Source of the DNA: Thermodiscus sp.
GTDB lineage: Archaea > Thermoproteota > Thermoprotei_A > Sulfolobales > Acidilobaceae
Assembly: GCA_015521175.1 (NCBI GenBank)
Contig: WAOR01000086.1
Coordinates: forward strand, 1-33,420
Direction of reading: 5' to 3'
Length of the DNA: 33,420 nucleotides
A program made the position numbers and the translations under genes. This document shows positions 8,498 to 17,521 of the stretch, piece by piece. Every line of letters starts with the position of its first letter. Position 1 is the first letter of the stretch. The notes under the pieces are model-generated. The model saw only the letters and a list, made by a program, of their open reading frames with translations, made no database searches and was not told the DNA's origin.

Positions 8498-9901
8498 TTA
8501 GTCTCCGATTAGGTTGGCCAATAATTCTCCGATCTCTCCAGCCGAGTCCTCATCTTCAAACCCTGTAAGGAGCCTGTCGAAAGCCTTTCCAATTTCATAG
8601 TATAATTCCCCTCCTACTCCAACATTGCTACACTCTGTTAGCGGATGCCTATCGCTGAGTGCCCTCGACGCGAGAATCGCCGCTCCCAGAGATGTTGGAT
8701 CTTGGCGGCAATAGAATACCTCGCCAGGCAATACACGTTGAAGTATTTCCCTAATTAGAGGTATGCTAGCAATACTGCCCGTCAGGTAAACCTTCTTAGG
8801 CTTGCTTCGCTGAGAATGGAGCCATAGTAAATGGCTAGCAATGCCTACAACACCGGTCACAATGGCGCATGTGAGCTCTTCATTTCCTATTATAGAAGGA
8901 CTGCCTAGTATGATGACCCTTGAAGCTCCAACTCCTGCTCCTGGTCCTGCTGGGTATGGTAGTAGTATTGAGCCTTGCCATTGTTTGCAGTGTTTGGGTT
9001 TGAGTTGGTGTAGTGTTTGGAATCCTCCTATTGCCTCTGCTAAGCCCTGTACTGCTAGTCCTGCTCCCGGTGCTAGTGTTTCGATGCCCCATTCTACTTT
9101 TTTACCGTGCTTGTAGACTACTATTGGTAATTGTCCTCGTGGCAGTGTTAGTGGCGGTGGGCCCTGGATTCTCCTGTCGGCGAAGAAGCCTGTTCCTAGG
9201 CTTAGCTTCACGCAGATGGTGTCGCATGGTAGTGCTAGTAGTGCTGCTTGTTGGTCTGAGATTATCGCCCGGATGTTCATTGGCTCGTCGTCTAGTATGT
9301 TGTCTCCTAGTAGTGGTAGTTGTAGGTCTCTTAGCGCTGCTAGTTCCCGTATTAGTGGTATTGGCTTGAGGGTTCGGGGGTTGATTATTCCTGTTAATGC
9401 GGCCGCCGTGGGCTCGGTTCGGTAGCCTGCTCCTATCCACTCGCTTACTAGTGCGTCTAGCGTCCATACCCTGGCATTCGGATGCCTGGTGTGGAGGTGG
9501 TGGATTACTGGTAGGGGTGTGTGCTCGTTTATCACTTTGTTGTAGGGTGGTATCTTGGAGGCTACTCGTGCCCGGAGGGGTAGCTGGCGGTATGCTTCCT
9601 CGTGTATCTTGCGGTCTAGCCATAGGATTACGGGTTCCAGTGTTTCACCGCCGGGTTTCCATGCGGTGACGCTTGCCCTGTAGAGGGCTATCCCTATCGT
9701 CTTGGCTCCTTTTTCGATTGCTTTCTTCCTCATTTCTAGGAGTGCTTGGCGTAGTGCTTGGGGGTCGTGCCATGCCCTGCCCCGGTGCCAGTGGAGGGGT
9801 GAGGGCCTCGACTCTGAGTAGACTAGCCGGTCTTCCTCGTCGTAGACGTGTAGCTTTATCCTCGAGGTTCCAATGTCTATTCCCGCGGCTAAGTGCTCCA
9901 T
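8498..9901 (-). CDS. FGGY-family carbohydrate kinase (glycerol kinase-like; substrate unassigned)
   Basis: N-terminal AAGIDIGTSRIKLHVYDEEDRLVYS phosphate-binding motif; VILWLDRK; C-terminal KKVYLTGSIASIPLIREILQRVLPGEV...LGAAILASRA. Confidence 0.85.
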   Translation of the reverse strand: MEHLAAGIDIGTSRIKLHVYDEEDRLVYSESRPSPLHWHRGRAWHDPQALRQALLEMRKKAIEKGAKTIGIALYRASVTAWKPGGETLEPVILWLDRKIHEEAYRQLPLRARVASKIPPYNKVINEHTPLPVIHHLHTRHPNARVWTLDALVSEWIGAGYRTEPTAAALTGIINPRTLKPIPLIRELAALRDLQLPLLGDNILDDEPMNIRAIISDQQAALLALPCDTICVKLSLGTGFFADRRIQGPPPLTLPRGQLPIVVYKHGKKVEWGIETLAPGAGLAVQGLAEAIGGFQTLHQLKPKHCKQWQGSILLPYPAGPGAGVGASRVIILGSPSIIGNEELTCAIVTGVVGIASHLLWLHSQRSKPKKVYLTGSIASIPLIREILQRVLPGEVFYCRQDPTSLGAAILASRALSDRHPLTECSNVGVGGELYYEIGKAFDRLLTGFEDEDSAGEIGELLANLIGD

Positions 9902-9917
9902 TTCGTGGGACCCTCTC

Positions 9918-11075
9918 CTAGGGGTTTACCTGGTGGGGGTTGGTGATTAGTGATGTGCATGGTCCTGGCCCCCTCCTGGCTAGTTTTATGTGGAGGGCTG
10001 GGTGTATCTCGGCCCACTGGCCGTGGTCTGTGTCTACGACGTGGACCCCGGTCACTATTAGCTCGTCTCCCTTGCAAACCATTCCTCCTAGCTGGTGTAG
10101 GAGGCTCCTGTCCCTTGGTATGATTTCTACGTGGAGGTTGCCGTGGCGTAGCACTATGTTGCCTATGCTGAGTACGGGGGTTGCATTAGCGTCCTCTACT
10201 CGGAGGTCGAAGCAGTAGTCTCCGTCGTCGGCTGTGAACGGTATACTAGCTACTACACCCCTCACCGTTACGCACTCGTGTACGATGCGTAGCCTCGCCG
10301 GGTCGTGTACACCCGTGAAGGCGTTGGTTCTCCCTTGGCAGGCCTGGTGGAGGCTCCACCTCCCCGTGGTGTAGCTCGAGGGCTTGAAGGGGTAGCTCAA
10401 TATGGAGGCGTTAGCCCACAGGCCGGGTCCCCCAAGGGCCACTCCTACTAGTAGGAGTAATAGTAGGCCTCCAATTGAGGCTCTCTTGGCCTGTGTCTTG
10501 GAGGCGAGCGGTGGGGCTAGTACTGCGGCTAGGCCTCCTGCGAGGGCGGTGGGGCTTGGAAAGAAGATTGTCCCGGCTATGTAGAGGGCTGTGCCTAGCC
10601 ATGAGAGGAGGCCTAGTGCTTTGTCCCTTCTCCAAGCTATTAGCCCCGTGTAGGCGAGTAGTACTACTATGGTGTTGAACACGCTTAGGCCGACATGGAT
10701 TCCATCGTCTCCATAGTAGAGTATGCCGGCGAGCGTCGCGACTAGAGGTGTTAAGGCTGAAAGGGCTAGGACTCCTGCCAGTGGACCCTTCCTAGCGGTT
10801 ACAAGGCTGGCCGCGTAGGCGACTAGCGGTCTTAGGACTAGGCCTAGCACTGCCACGGGGAGGAGCATGCTCTTACTCAGGGCTATGATCGGGAGGCCAG
10901 CGAGTTCTCCCAAGAATACTGTGGCTAGCGCCCACCGTGGGTCTAGTAGGAGGGCGGCGAGGGCCGTGGCGAGTGTTATGAAGCCGTAACCTGAAGCTAT
11001 GCTGGGAGCGTTCACTGATAGGGGAAAGGAGGCGAGGACCACTAACGTGACAAGTACGATTCTAATCCTTTTCAA
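9918..11075 (-). CDS. Multi-pass membrane protein with a C-terminal extracytoplasmic OB-fold-like domain
   Basis: Multiple hydrophobic segments, then CVTVRGVVASIPFTADDGDYCFDLRVED...LHVEIIPRDR...GDELIVTGVHVVDTDHGQWAEIHPALHI. Confidence 0.75.
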   Translation of the reverse strand: MKRIRIVLVTLVVLASFPLSVNAPSIASGYGFITLATALAALLLDPRWALATVFLGELAGLPIIALSKSMLLPVAVLGLVLRPLVAYAASLVTARKGPLAGVLALSALTPLVATLAGILYYGDDGIHVGLSVFNTIVVLLAYTGLIAWRRDKALGLLSWLGTALYIAGTIFFPSPTALAGGLAAVLAPPLASKTQAKRASIGGLLLLLLVGVALGGPGLWANASILSYPFKPSSYTTGRWSLHQACQGRTNAFTGVHDPARLRIVHECVTVRGVVASIPFTADDGDYCFDLRVEDANATPVLSIGNIVLRHGNLHVEIIPRDRSLLHQLGGMVCKGDELIVTGVHVVDTDHGQWAEIHPALHIKLARRGPGPCTSLITNPHQVNP

Positions 11076-11184
11076 CCCTCGTTACACCTAGTGATTGGCC
11101 CCACTAGTATCCTACCCTGATCGTAATACTAGGGCTTATCCCCTTGGATAGTATTGAGGGGTTAACCACCCGTGTGGGGAGGCA

Positions 11185-11511
11185 GTGGTGCCGGGTCTAA
11201 ACGGTGCTTGGCTAGTGGTTGGAGAGGATGCTGAAAGGCTTAGGAGATATGCCTCCCGCCTCAGCGACCCCAGGCTTTCCGCCCTTGTGAGGATGGCTGC
11301 TAACGTGTTGGAGCAGGCGAGCTGGGAGCTCATGACTGGCCGTGTCACGTCTAACACGATTGAGAGTCTTGGGATTGTGGAGAGGCTCCTCGCCTCCACC
11401 CGGCTACCCGTTGAGCCTATCCGGAGGGCCCTGAGGATTGCTAAGATGAGTGTTAGGGCCAGGCTCGAGGGCCTCGCCGCTATTGAGGAGGAGGTTGTAG
11501 CCCTCCCCTAG
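11185..11511 (+). CDS. Small hypothetical helical protein (108 aa)
   Basis: ORF with GTG start and GGGGAGG upstream; helical, charged composition. Confidence 0.6.
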   Translation: MVPGLNGAWLVVGEDAERLRRYASRLSDPRLSALVRMAANVLEQASWELMTGRVTSNTIESLGIVERLLASTRLPVEPIRRALRIAKMSVRARLEGLAAIEEEVVALP

Positions 11512-12104
11512 CATTCTGCGTGGGCTTCGAATTCCACGGCCTCGTAGCCGTCAAGGCGCATTCCTTTGCTTATAGATATCTCGACTATCCTACCTCTCGC
11601 TAGCCTGTCCACGTACCCGGGGGTTTCCACGCCCCTTATCTTACCGCAGGGCTGTGCTATCCAGTAGACGGTGTAGGGGTACTCTGCGGTCTCGGGCTCG
11701 TAATAGTCCTCGTAGACGTTCAAGCCGTCGATGGGCTCGTAGGGGATCCTGGCGTGGAATACTAGGCTGTGCCTCCTCCTGCTCCCCCTGAAGACTATGC
11801 GGGCGCTGTCAACTATAGTACGTGTTCTCATCCCGTTGACTATTACTTTCTCCTCGTCCATGAACTCTTGCATGCGTCTGCGAGCCTCTTCCGCCTCCTT
11901 ATCCTCTAGTTCATGGCTCGTAACATAGTCGTAATAGTCGCCTTCAAGGTCGACGTAGTCGAATACAATGGTGTAGTAGATAGTCCCCCATGTAATATGA
12001 AAGAAGCCCTCCCCGAAAACAGGGACAAGCCTAGCCACCCTTGAGGGACCCCCAGCCAAGGAGAGAGTATAATGAGCTATTACAGCTTTGAGGGACCCCC
12101 GCAA
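11508..12104 (-). CDS. Hypothetical protein (about 198 aa; start uncertain)
   Basis: Long protein-like ORF; the annotated start overlaps the divergent PHP ORF. Confidence 0.65.
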   Translation of the reverse strand: MRGSLKAVIAHYTLSLAGGPSRVARLVPVFGEGFFHITWGTIYYTIVFDYVDLEGDYYDYVTSHELEDKEAEEARRRMQEFMDEEKVIVNGMRTRTIVDSARIVFRGSRRRHSLVFHARIPYEPIDGLNVYEDYYEPETAEYPYTVYWIAQPCGKIRGVETPGYVDRLARGRIVEISISKGMRLDGYEAVEFEAHAEC

Positions 12105-12797
12105 CTAGTACGTGGCGGGGGCTGGCAAGGATTGCCGAGGGCCGAGCTACACCTCCACACCACCGCGAGCGACGGCTCCCAGACCCCGGAGAGGGCAGTA
12201 AGGGAAGCCGTGAGGCGGGGCCTCACTGCACTGGCCGTGACGGACCACAACACGTTCCGGGGGTCCAGCCTGGCGATGCGGGTCTCCAAGCTACTCGAGG
12301 GACCCTTGATAATACCTGGGAACGAGGTTAGAACAGACTACGGAGACGTCCTAGTATACTGCCCCGAGCCCCACGAGGAAACCCCCAAGCCACTAGCCGA
12401 GCTGAGGGAATGGGCCGAGGAGAATAACTGCGTACTAGTCGTCGCACACCCGCTACAGCCTGGGAAGCACAGTGTCGGTCTAGCGACTAGAAGGCTAATC
12501 CCGTACTTCGACGCCATTGAGGTATGGAACTCCCGGGGGCTACCATGCCTCAACGCCCTGGCAATACTCCTTGCCAGGAAGCACGGGAAACCAATGACCA
12601 GCGGGTCAGACGCCCACACACCCCAGGAGGTCGCCACAGCCCCTGTAGAGCTACCCGGTGAGCCAGAGACGGTGGAAGACGTGCTGGAGTGGATAAGGAA
12701 GGGGAGGGTCAAGCCTCTCTATAGGCCCGTTAGGCCCTGGGCCATACCCTACATGCTAGCCTGGAGCGTGAAGAGGCGCCTTGGGAAGGGAGAGTAG
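12072..12797 (+). CDS. PHP-domain metal-dependent phosphoesterase
   Basis: AELHLHTTASDGSQTPERAVREAVRRGLTALAVTDHNTFRG, LVVAHP, SGSDAHTPQEV. Confidence 0.9.
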   Translation: MSYYSFEGPPQLVRGGGWQGLPRAELHLHTTASDGSQTPERAVREAVRRGLTALAVTDHNTFRGSSLAMRVSKLLEGPLIIPGNEVRTDYGDVLVYCPEPHEETPKPLAELREWAEENNCVLVVAHPLQPGKHSVGLATRRLIPYFDAIEVWNSRGLPCLNALAILLARKHGKPMTSGSDAHTPQEVATAPVELPGEPETVEDVLEWIRKGRVKPLYRPVRPWAIPYMLAWSVKRRLGKGE

Positions 12798-12869
12798 CCT
12801 AGACTCCCAGGCTACGGTATCCTCTTATTCCCCGGGAGGGTCCCTCAATGGAGCACGGCGTGGATTACA

Positions 12870-13703
12870 TTGCTCACCCCCAAAACCCTAGCACTACCAG
12901 CATATCCTCCCAGCAAGCCGGAGGAGGCGCAGGCCCAGGTCGAGGAGCTAGTAGCCCTACACCTTGAGGGGAAGATCCAGGCAGGCCTCGTAGCCTCCTC
13001 ATGGAGTGGAGAAGGCCTAGTCCTCGGGTTCTACGAGGCATACCGTGAGGGTGCCAGGTGGAGGAGGATAACCGGGGGACCCTCATACAAGGCCACAGGA
13101 GCGACTGGGTACGCGGGCCTAGTCTTCGCTAGCGAGGACCTAGGAGAGGTCGCCGAGATAGCAAGTAGGCTAGCCGAGTGCATCGGCGGTGAGGCGTGGG
13201 GTGTGACGAGGATAGGCCCCCCACAGCTAGCCGCTGGAGTCGTCGAGGTGCTCGGAGGGTTCACTCCGGACACCGCGGTTGCATGTGTCCAAGAGGAGCT
13301 ATTCGGTGTGAGACTCGAGGCGAAAAGTGTAGGGTTGAAGTCTACTGAGAGGATTTCGAAGGCATACGCTGCAAAGGGCTGGGTGCACTATACTGGAGCA
13401 GTCGAGATGCCATTCGTCGGGAGGGTTGAGCGTGGGGACTACTGGGTTAGAATGGGTATCGCTGTGACGGGTGACGGCTTCATATCCAACGCTAGGATTG
13501 ACGGAGTGTTCCACGCTGCTCCGCCTAACGAGCCCTATAACCTGGTGAACGCAGTCCTTGGAATGCCTGCGGGAGAGCAAGCATTGGACTTATTCGAGGC
13601 CAGGAGCAACCTCGTAGAAGTGTGGGGCTTGGAGAGGAGCGACCTTGTCGAAGCCCTAGCCAGGGCGATAGATGCTTCTAGTAAAGGTCTAGACGACGAA
13701 TAG
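12870..13703 (+). CDS. Lipoate-protein ligase-like protein (LplA/LplB-like fold), divergent
   Basis: WRRITGGPSYKATGATGYAGLVF resembles the RRxxGGG motif of LplA; C-terminal GDGFISNARIDGVFHAAPPNEPYNLVNAVLGMP resembles the lipoate accessory domain. TTG start likely. Confidence 0.5.
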   Translation: MLTPKTLALPAYPPSKPEEAQAQVEELVALHLEGKIQAGLVASSWSGEGLVLGFYEAYREGARWRRITGGPSYKATGATGYAGLVFASEDLGEVAEIASRLAECIGGEAWGVTRIGPPQLAAGVVEVLGGFTPDTAVACVQEELFGVRLEAKSVGLKSTERISKAYAAKGWVHYTGAVEMPFVGRVERGDYWVRMGIAVTGDGFISNARIDGVFHAAPPNEPYNLVNAVLGMPAGEQALDLFEARSNLVEVWGLERSDLVEALARAIDASSKGLDDE

Positions 13704-13964
13704 CGCCCTCGGAGAGACTAGCACTACGTCGCCATCGCTGAGGGGCGTGTCGAGGCCTTGGAGAAACTCGATCCTCCTACCATTAACCGAGACCATGGCC
13801 GGATGCTTCAACTCTCCCTCAGGGGTAAGGACGCTGCTCTTTACTGGTTCTGGCAGCCTTTCTAGGAGGTCCCTGACCTTTGCACCCTCAGGGACTTCTA
13901 CTATGAGCTCGTGGCGGCCTAGAGCCTGGTAGAACTCCTGGACTAGTAGTACCTTGATCTTCAA
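13689..13964 (-). CDS. MoaD/ThiS-family beta-grasp protein lacking the C-terminal GG
   Basis: MKIKVLLVQEFYQALGRHELIVEVPEGAKVRDLLERLP...VSVNGRRIEFLQGLDTPLSDGDVVLVSPRALFVV; adjacent to AOR. Confidence 0.8.
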   Translation of the reverse strand: MKIKVLLVQEFYQALGRHELIVEVPEGAKVRDLLERLPEPVKSSVLTPEGELKHPAMVSVNGRRIEFLQGLDTPLSDGDVVLVSPRALFVV

Positions 13965-14032
13965 CTCGGATCGTACCGTGTATGAAGGAGTGGCTCCCGG
14001 TCTATTAAAAAGGAGGAGTATGCGGGGGTTGA

Positions 14033-14050
14033 GGGACCCTCAGGGGTCCC
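14033..14050. repeat. Perfect hairpin GGGACCC-TCAG-GGGTCCC in the AOR/MoaD spacer
   Basis: Exact 7-bp arms and 4-nt loop, built from two copies of the recurring GGGWCCC core. Confidence 0.85.
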
Positions 14051-14057
14051 CCAGCTG

Positions 14058-15923
14058 TTATGCTCCTAGGTCTATGAACTCCTCGAGGCCCACTCGCTTG
14101 AGGGTTTCCTTTGTGGGCTTGCCGTCTACCCAGCCCCTGAGCTCGTAGAAGTAGGGGAGGTAGACCTCCATTGCTTCCTTAGCCCTCTTACCCTTGGCTG
14201 GGCCGTCTGGTATTGGCTCCTCCATGAGCCTCTTGGGCAGGTAGTCCTTGTAGCCGTGTCCCTCTCTTACAGCGAATAGCCTCTCGAGGTTGTAGATCCT
14301 CTCTCCGGTGAGGAGCAGCTCTTCGCTTGTTAGATCGTCCCATCCCATTGCGGCTTGGAGGAGGCCCACGTAGTCTGGCACGTCGGTGGCGAATGTGTTG
14401 AACTTGCATAGTACTAGGCTGTCGATCACGCTGAAGTAGTCCTGCTGGTACTTGACTAGCTCAACCTTCCTCTTATCGATCGCTAGTGGGTCGAACTTCT
14501 CCGGCACTCCGAGGACATCGAAGCTCACGGCGTAAGCCCTGAGGTGGCATCCGCCCCTGTTGCTCGTGGCATAGCTTAGCGCCATGCTGTTAATGCCTCT
14601 CGGGTCGTAGGCTGGTAGCTCGAGGCCCCTCACGTGTATCGCGCTGTCGGGGCTCCCGAAGTACTCTGCCAGCCTAGCCGCTCCCTCAGCCATGTAGTCT
14701 CCTATGCCGTGCCTGTACGCGGTCCTCCATACTGCCTGGATGAAGCTGTCTGGGTCGCCCCAGTCTGGCTTAATGTCTTCGAGGAGGTCTAGTAGCTCCT
14801 TCGCCTTATCCTCGGGTAGCTCGCCCTTCTGAGCCTTCTCGTACAGCTCCCTCAGGACTGCCATAGTGTTGCCGAGGCTTATAGTGTCGAAGCCGAGGTC
14901 GTTGGCCAGGTAGTTCAGCTTGATGATCGCCTCCATGTCTCCTATCAGGTTGTTGGCTCCGAAGGCCCATATTGTCTCGTACTCTGGCCCCTCTGAGACA
15001 GGGGTCCTGTAGGGGCCGTTATCCACCTTTGAGACCCTGGCGCACCTTATCACGCAGCCCCAGCATCCCTTGTTTGATACCAGGTACTTCTCAGCTAGGT
15101 ACTCTCCGCTTATCTCGAATGCTTTCTCGAAGGTACCCCTAGTCCAGTTCTTCGTTGGGAATGCTCCGTGAGCGTTAATTATGTTGACTAGCACTGCTGT
15201 GCCGAACTTTCCTAGAGCCTCGCTTATGCTGTGTTTCATTATCTTGTCTAGGACCTTCTTGCTCTCCTCTTTAAACTTCTCCTTGTCAACAACCTCGATC
15301 TTGCGGGAGCCCTTGACGAATATCGCCTTCAACTTCTTATAGCCGAGGACTGCGGCGAGGCCAGTCCTCCCTGCGGCCCTGTACTTATCGTTCATTATCG
15401 CTGCTATCTTCGAGAGGTTCTCGCCTGCAGGGCCTATTGCTAGGACGCTCCCTATGTGCTCGCTAGGCGTCTTCATTTCTTTGCGTATAAGCTTCTCCGT
15501 GTAGACTACGCCCTTCCCCCAGAGCTTCTTCGCCGGGTGGAATGCTACCTCCCCGTCGACAATGCTAATCCAGACTGGCTCGTCGCTGGCACCCTCTACG
15601 ACTATTCCGTCGTAGCCGGAGAAGCGTAGCCATGGGCCGAACTGTCCTCCACTGTTTGAGTCTCCTAGTATCCCGGTTAGGGGGCTCTTTCCTACAACGT
15701 GGTACCTGCCTGATTCGAATGCTCCGGTCCCGGTTAGGGGACCGGTGAGGATGTAGATCTTGTTTTCGGGGCTTAGAGGGTTAATGTGAGGAGGTATCTC
15801 TTTCATCGCGAGGTAGGCTCCAAGGCCTCTGCCACCAATATACTTCCTGAGGATCTCGTCTGGTACTTCCTCGACTCGGTAGGACCAGTCGGTTAGGTCT
15901 ACCCTGAGGAGTTTGAATCCCAC
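14058..15923 (-). CDS. Tungsten-containing aldehyde:ferredoxin oxidoreductase family protein
   Basis: MGFKLLRVDLTDWSYRVEEVPDEILRKYIGGRGLGAYLAMKEIPPHINPLSPENKIYILTGPLTGT; cofactor/Fe-S motifs SNKGCWGCVIRCARV and SNRGGCHLRAYAVSFDVLG. Confidence 0.95.
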   Translation of the reverse strand: MGFKLLRVDLTDWSYRVEEVPDEILRKYIGGRGLGAYLAMKEIPPHINPLSPENKIYILTGPLTGTGAFESGRYHVVGKSPLTGILGDSNSGGQFGPWLRFSGYDGIVVEGASDEPVWISIVDGEVAFHPAKKLWGKGVVYTEKLIRKEMKTPSEHIGSVLAIGPAGENLSKIAAIMNDKYRAAGRTGLAAVLGYKKLKAIFVKGSRKIEVVDKEKFKEESKKVLDKIMKHSISEALGKFGTAVLVNIINAHGAFPTKNWTRGTFEKAFEISGEYLAEKYLVSNKGCWGCVIRCARVSKVDNGPYRTPVSEGPEYETIWAFGANNLIGDMEAIIKLNYLANDLGFDTISLGNTMAVLRELYEKAQKGELPEDKAKELLDLLEDIKPDWGDPDSFIQAVWRTAYRHGIGDYMAEGAARLAEYFGSPDSAIHVRGLELPAYDPRGINSMALSYATSNRGGCHLRAYAVSFDVLGVPEKFDPLAIDKRKVELVKYQQDYFSVIDSLVLCKFNTFATDVPDYVGLLQAAMGWDDLTSEELLLTGERIYNLERLFAVREGHGYKDYLPKRLMEEPIPDGPAKGKRAKEAMEVYLPYFYELRGWVDGKPTKETLKRVGLEEFIDLGA

Positions 15924-16079
15924 TACTAATACACCCTTTATCGCTTTACCCGTATAGTCTTTACTGGTATTTAAGTTAGGATGCCATTAATACAATGAGA
16001 TATACTGGGGCCGGTGACGTGGATCGCCGGCACTGTAGAAAATGATGAGCAGGTTAGACTCGCCGAGGCCCCCAGAAGG

Positions 16080-17411
16080 CTAGAACCTCCTAGCGAACGC
16101 CACGGCCGCAGCCACTATTATGACGGCTATAATAGCGGCTGCCGCTAGTGTCACTGTCTTGCTACTCGTTGCGGTTTCTACCCTGACACTATCGAGATCC
16201 TTTATCTTGATGGTGTCCGGCTCTATCTTCTTTATTCCATTATCGCCGGGCTTCAAGTGTACTGTAGTGTTGAGGAAGTCTTTCTTCTCATCGCTTGGTA
16301 GGTTGCTTGCGATGAGGTCTGCAAGTGATTTGAGGGTATCTAGGGGGTTAGTGGCCCCTACTTTCCGTATCTTTGGCGTAGAGGCTAGCATCATATTGTT
16401 AGTAACTATGAGCCGGAGTACTCCTCCCTCTTCTACCTCGTAATCTTCTCCCAGCTTGCTTAGTAGGCTCGACACGTTTTCCCCTCCGGATATGTTGTAG
16501 GCGCGGTCGACCTTCACTATGAAGTCAGCGTACATTTTTGCTAGCTTGTTAAAGCCGACGTGTAACACGGTGGTAGAGTTCGACTCGTACATGCCCGGTT
16601 TCATAACATACCTGTAATGGATCTCATCGGCGACTCCAACGCCCACGGTTAAACCGAAGATGCCGCTCTTCGCAATAGCTATCATGGGGAGAGGCGCCAT
16701 CCCTGTTACACCAGTGAAGCCGGACGGCTCTAACATCACCCTAACCGATACGCTCATAGTATCCTCCTTCCTGTTGACAACTAGTCTCTCAACGCTTAAA
16801 CCAGGGATTCTTGTGGAGTTGAGCTCTCTAAGATAGCCGGTTATCTTAGCGAGAGTAGCGTTAGACCCTTTAATCGTCACGTTACTATCTACTATAGTCT
16901 CGTTACCCTGGCTTATTACGGCGAAGACTCCGGAGGCCTCCAGGTTATATGGATCCACGTTCACGTATGCGTGGAAGCTTCCTCTCAAAGCACCGCTCTC
17001 CCTCTTTCCGTCCACCTTCACTTTGATTGTTGTATTGGTGTTGGACTGGCCTGGTAGTGGTGTTGGAATCGTCTCCTGTAATGATATTTTCTCGTAAGAC
17101 TTTATTATCGTCTTATTCTTCAAGAATTTAACCATAGTATCAGAGACAGTAGTGACTCCTCTGGTAGTCGTGGAGTTGAACTGCTCAGTAGCGTTTATCT
17201 TCACCCAGCCGTCGCTGTAGAGTATTACGGTGATCACGGGTTTACCTGACTGCAACTCCGTTACTCTAGGGCTGGCCGTCGTGGATACTAGCTGGGCTTG
17301 GGGGTAAGTTGGGGTTGTGTGCTTCTGAGCGAGGGCGGATGCTCCCCCTAGCATTATTATGGTTAGAAGGCCTACGAGGATGAGTAAAAGCAATGGTCCA
17401 GACCTTGCCAA
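16080..17411 (-). CDS. Secreted or membrane-anchored surface protein
   Basis: N-terminal signal-like segment (LLLLILVGLLTIIMLGGASALA), Asn-x-Ser/Thr-rich ectodomain, C-terminal TM (AAAAIIAVIIVAAAVAFARRF). Confidence 0.75.
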   Translation of the reverse strand: MARSGPLLLLILVGLLTIIMLGGASALAQKHTTPTYPQAQLVSTTASPRVTELQSGKPVITVILYSDGWVKINATEQFNSTTTRGVTTVSDTMVKFLKNKTIIKSYEKISLQETIPTPLPGQSNTNTTIKVKVDGKRESGALRGSFHAYVNVDPYNLEASGVFAVISQGNETIVDSNVTIKGSNATLAKITGYLRELNSTRIPGLSVERLVVNRKEDTMSVSVRVMLEPSGFTGVTGMAPLPMIAIAKSGIFGLTVGVGVADEIHYRYVMKPGMYESNSTTVLHVGFNKLAKMYADFIVKVDRAYNISGGENVSSLLSKLGEDYEVEEGGVLRLIVTNNMMLASTPKIRKVGATNPLDTLKSLADLIASNLPSDEKKDFLNTTVHLKPGDNGIKKIEPDTIKIKDLDSVRVETATSSKTVTLAAAAIIAVIIVAAAVAFARRF

Positions 17412-17467
17412 GGCTCACACCACTAATACCGCTTTCCTAAAGTAACCCTGGGGGTATATGTAATTAT

Positions 17468-17477
17468 GTATGCATAC
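17468..17477. repeat. 10-bp perfect palindrome GTATGCATAC
   Basis: Read directly; in the spacer upstream of the surface protein. Confidence 0.6.
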
Positions 17478-17521
17478 GACCACAGAGCATGTAATAGTGT
17501 GTTTATACAATGGAGGACTAG

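Noticed and set aside
8841-9921. Series of plus-strand ORFs (91, 118, 69, 90, 82 aa) and a second minus-frame ORF (9102-9623)
   Set aside because: Shadow ORFs of the well-supported FGGY kinase; low-complexity, Leu/Val/Ser- or Thr/Arg-rich products typical of GC-biased non-coding frames.
15990-16079. Possible C/D-box RNA or small ORF (AATGATGA; GCCGG...CCGGC)
   Set aside because: No D/D' CTGA at suitable spacing and only 9- to 14-codon ORFs; insufficient support.
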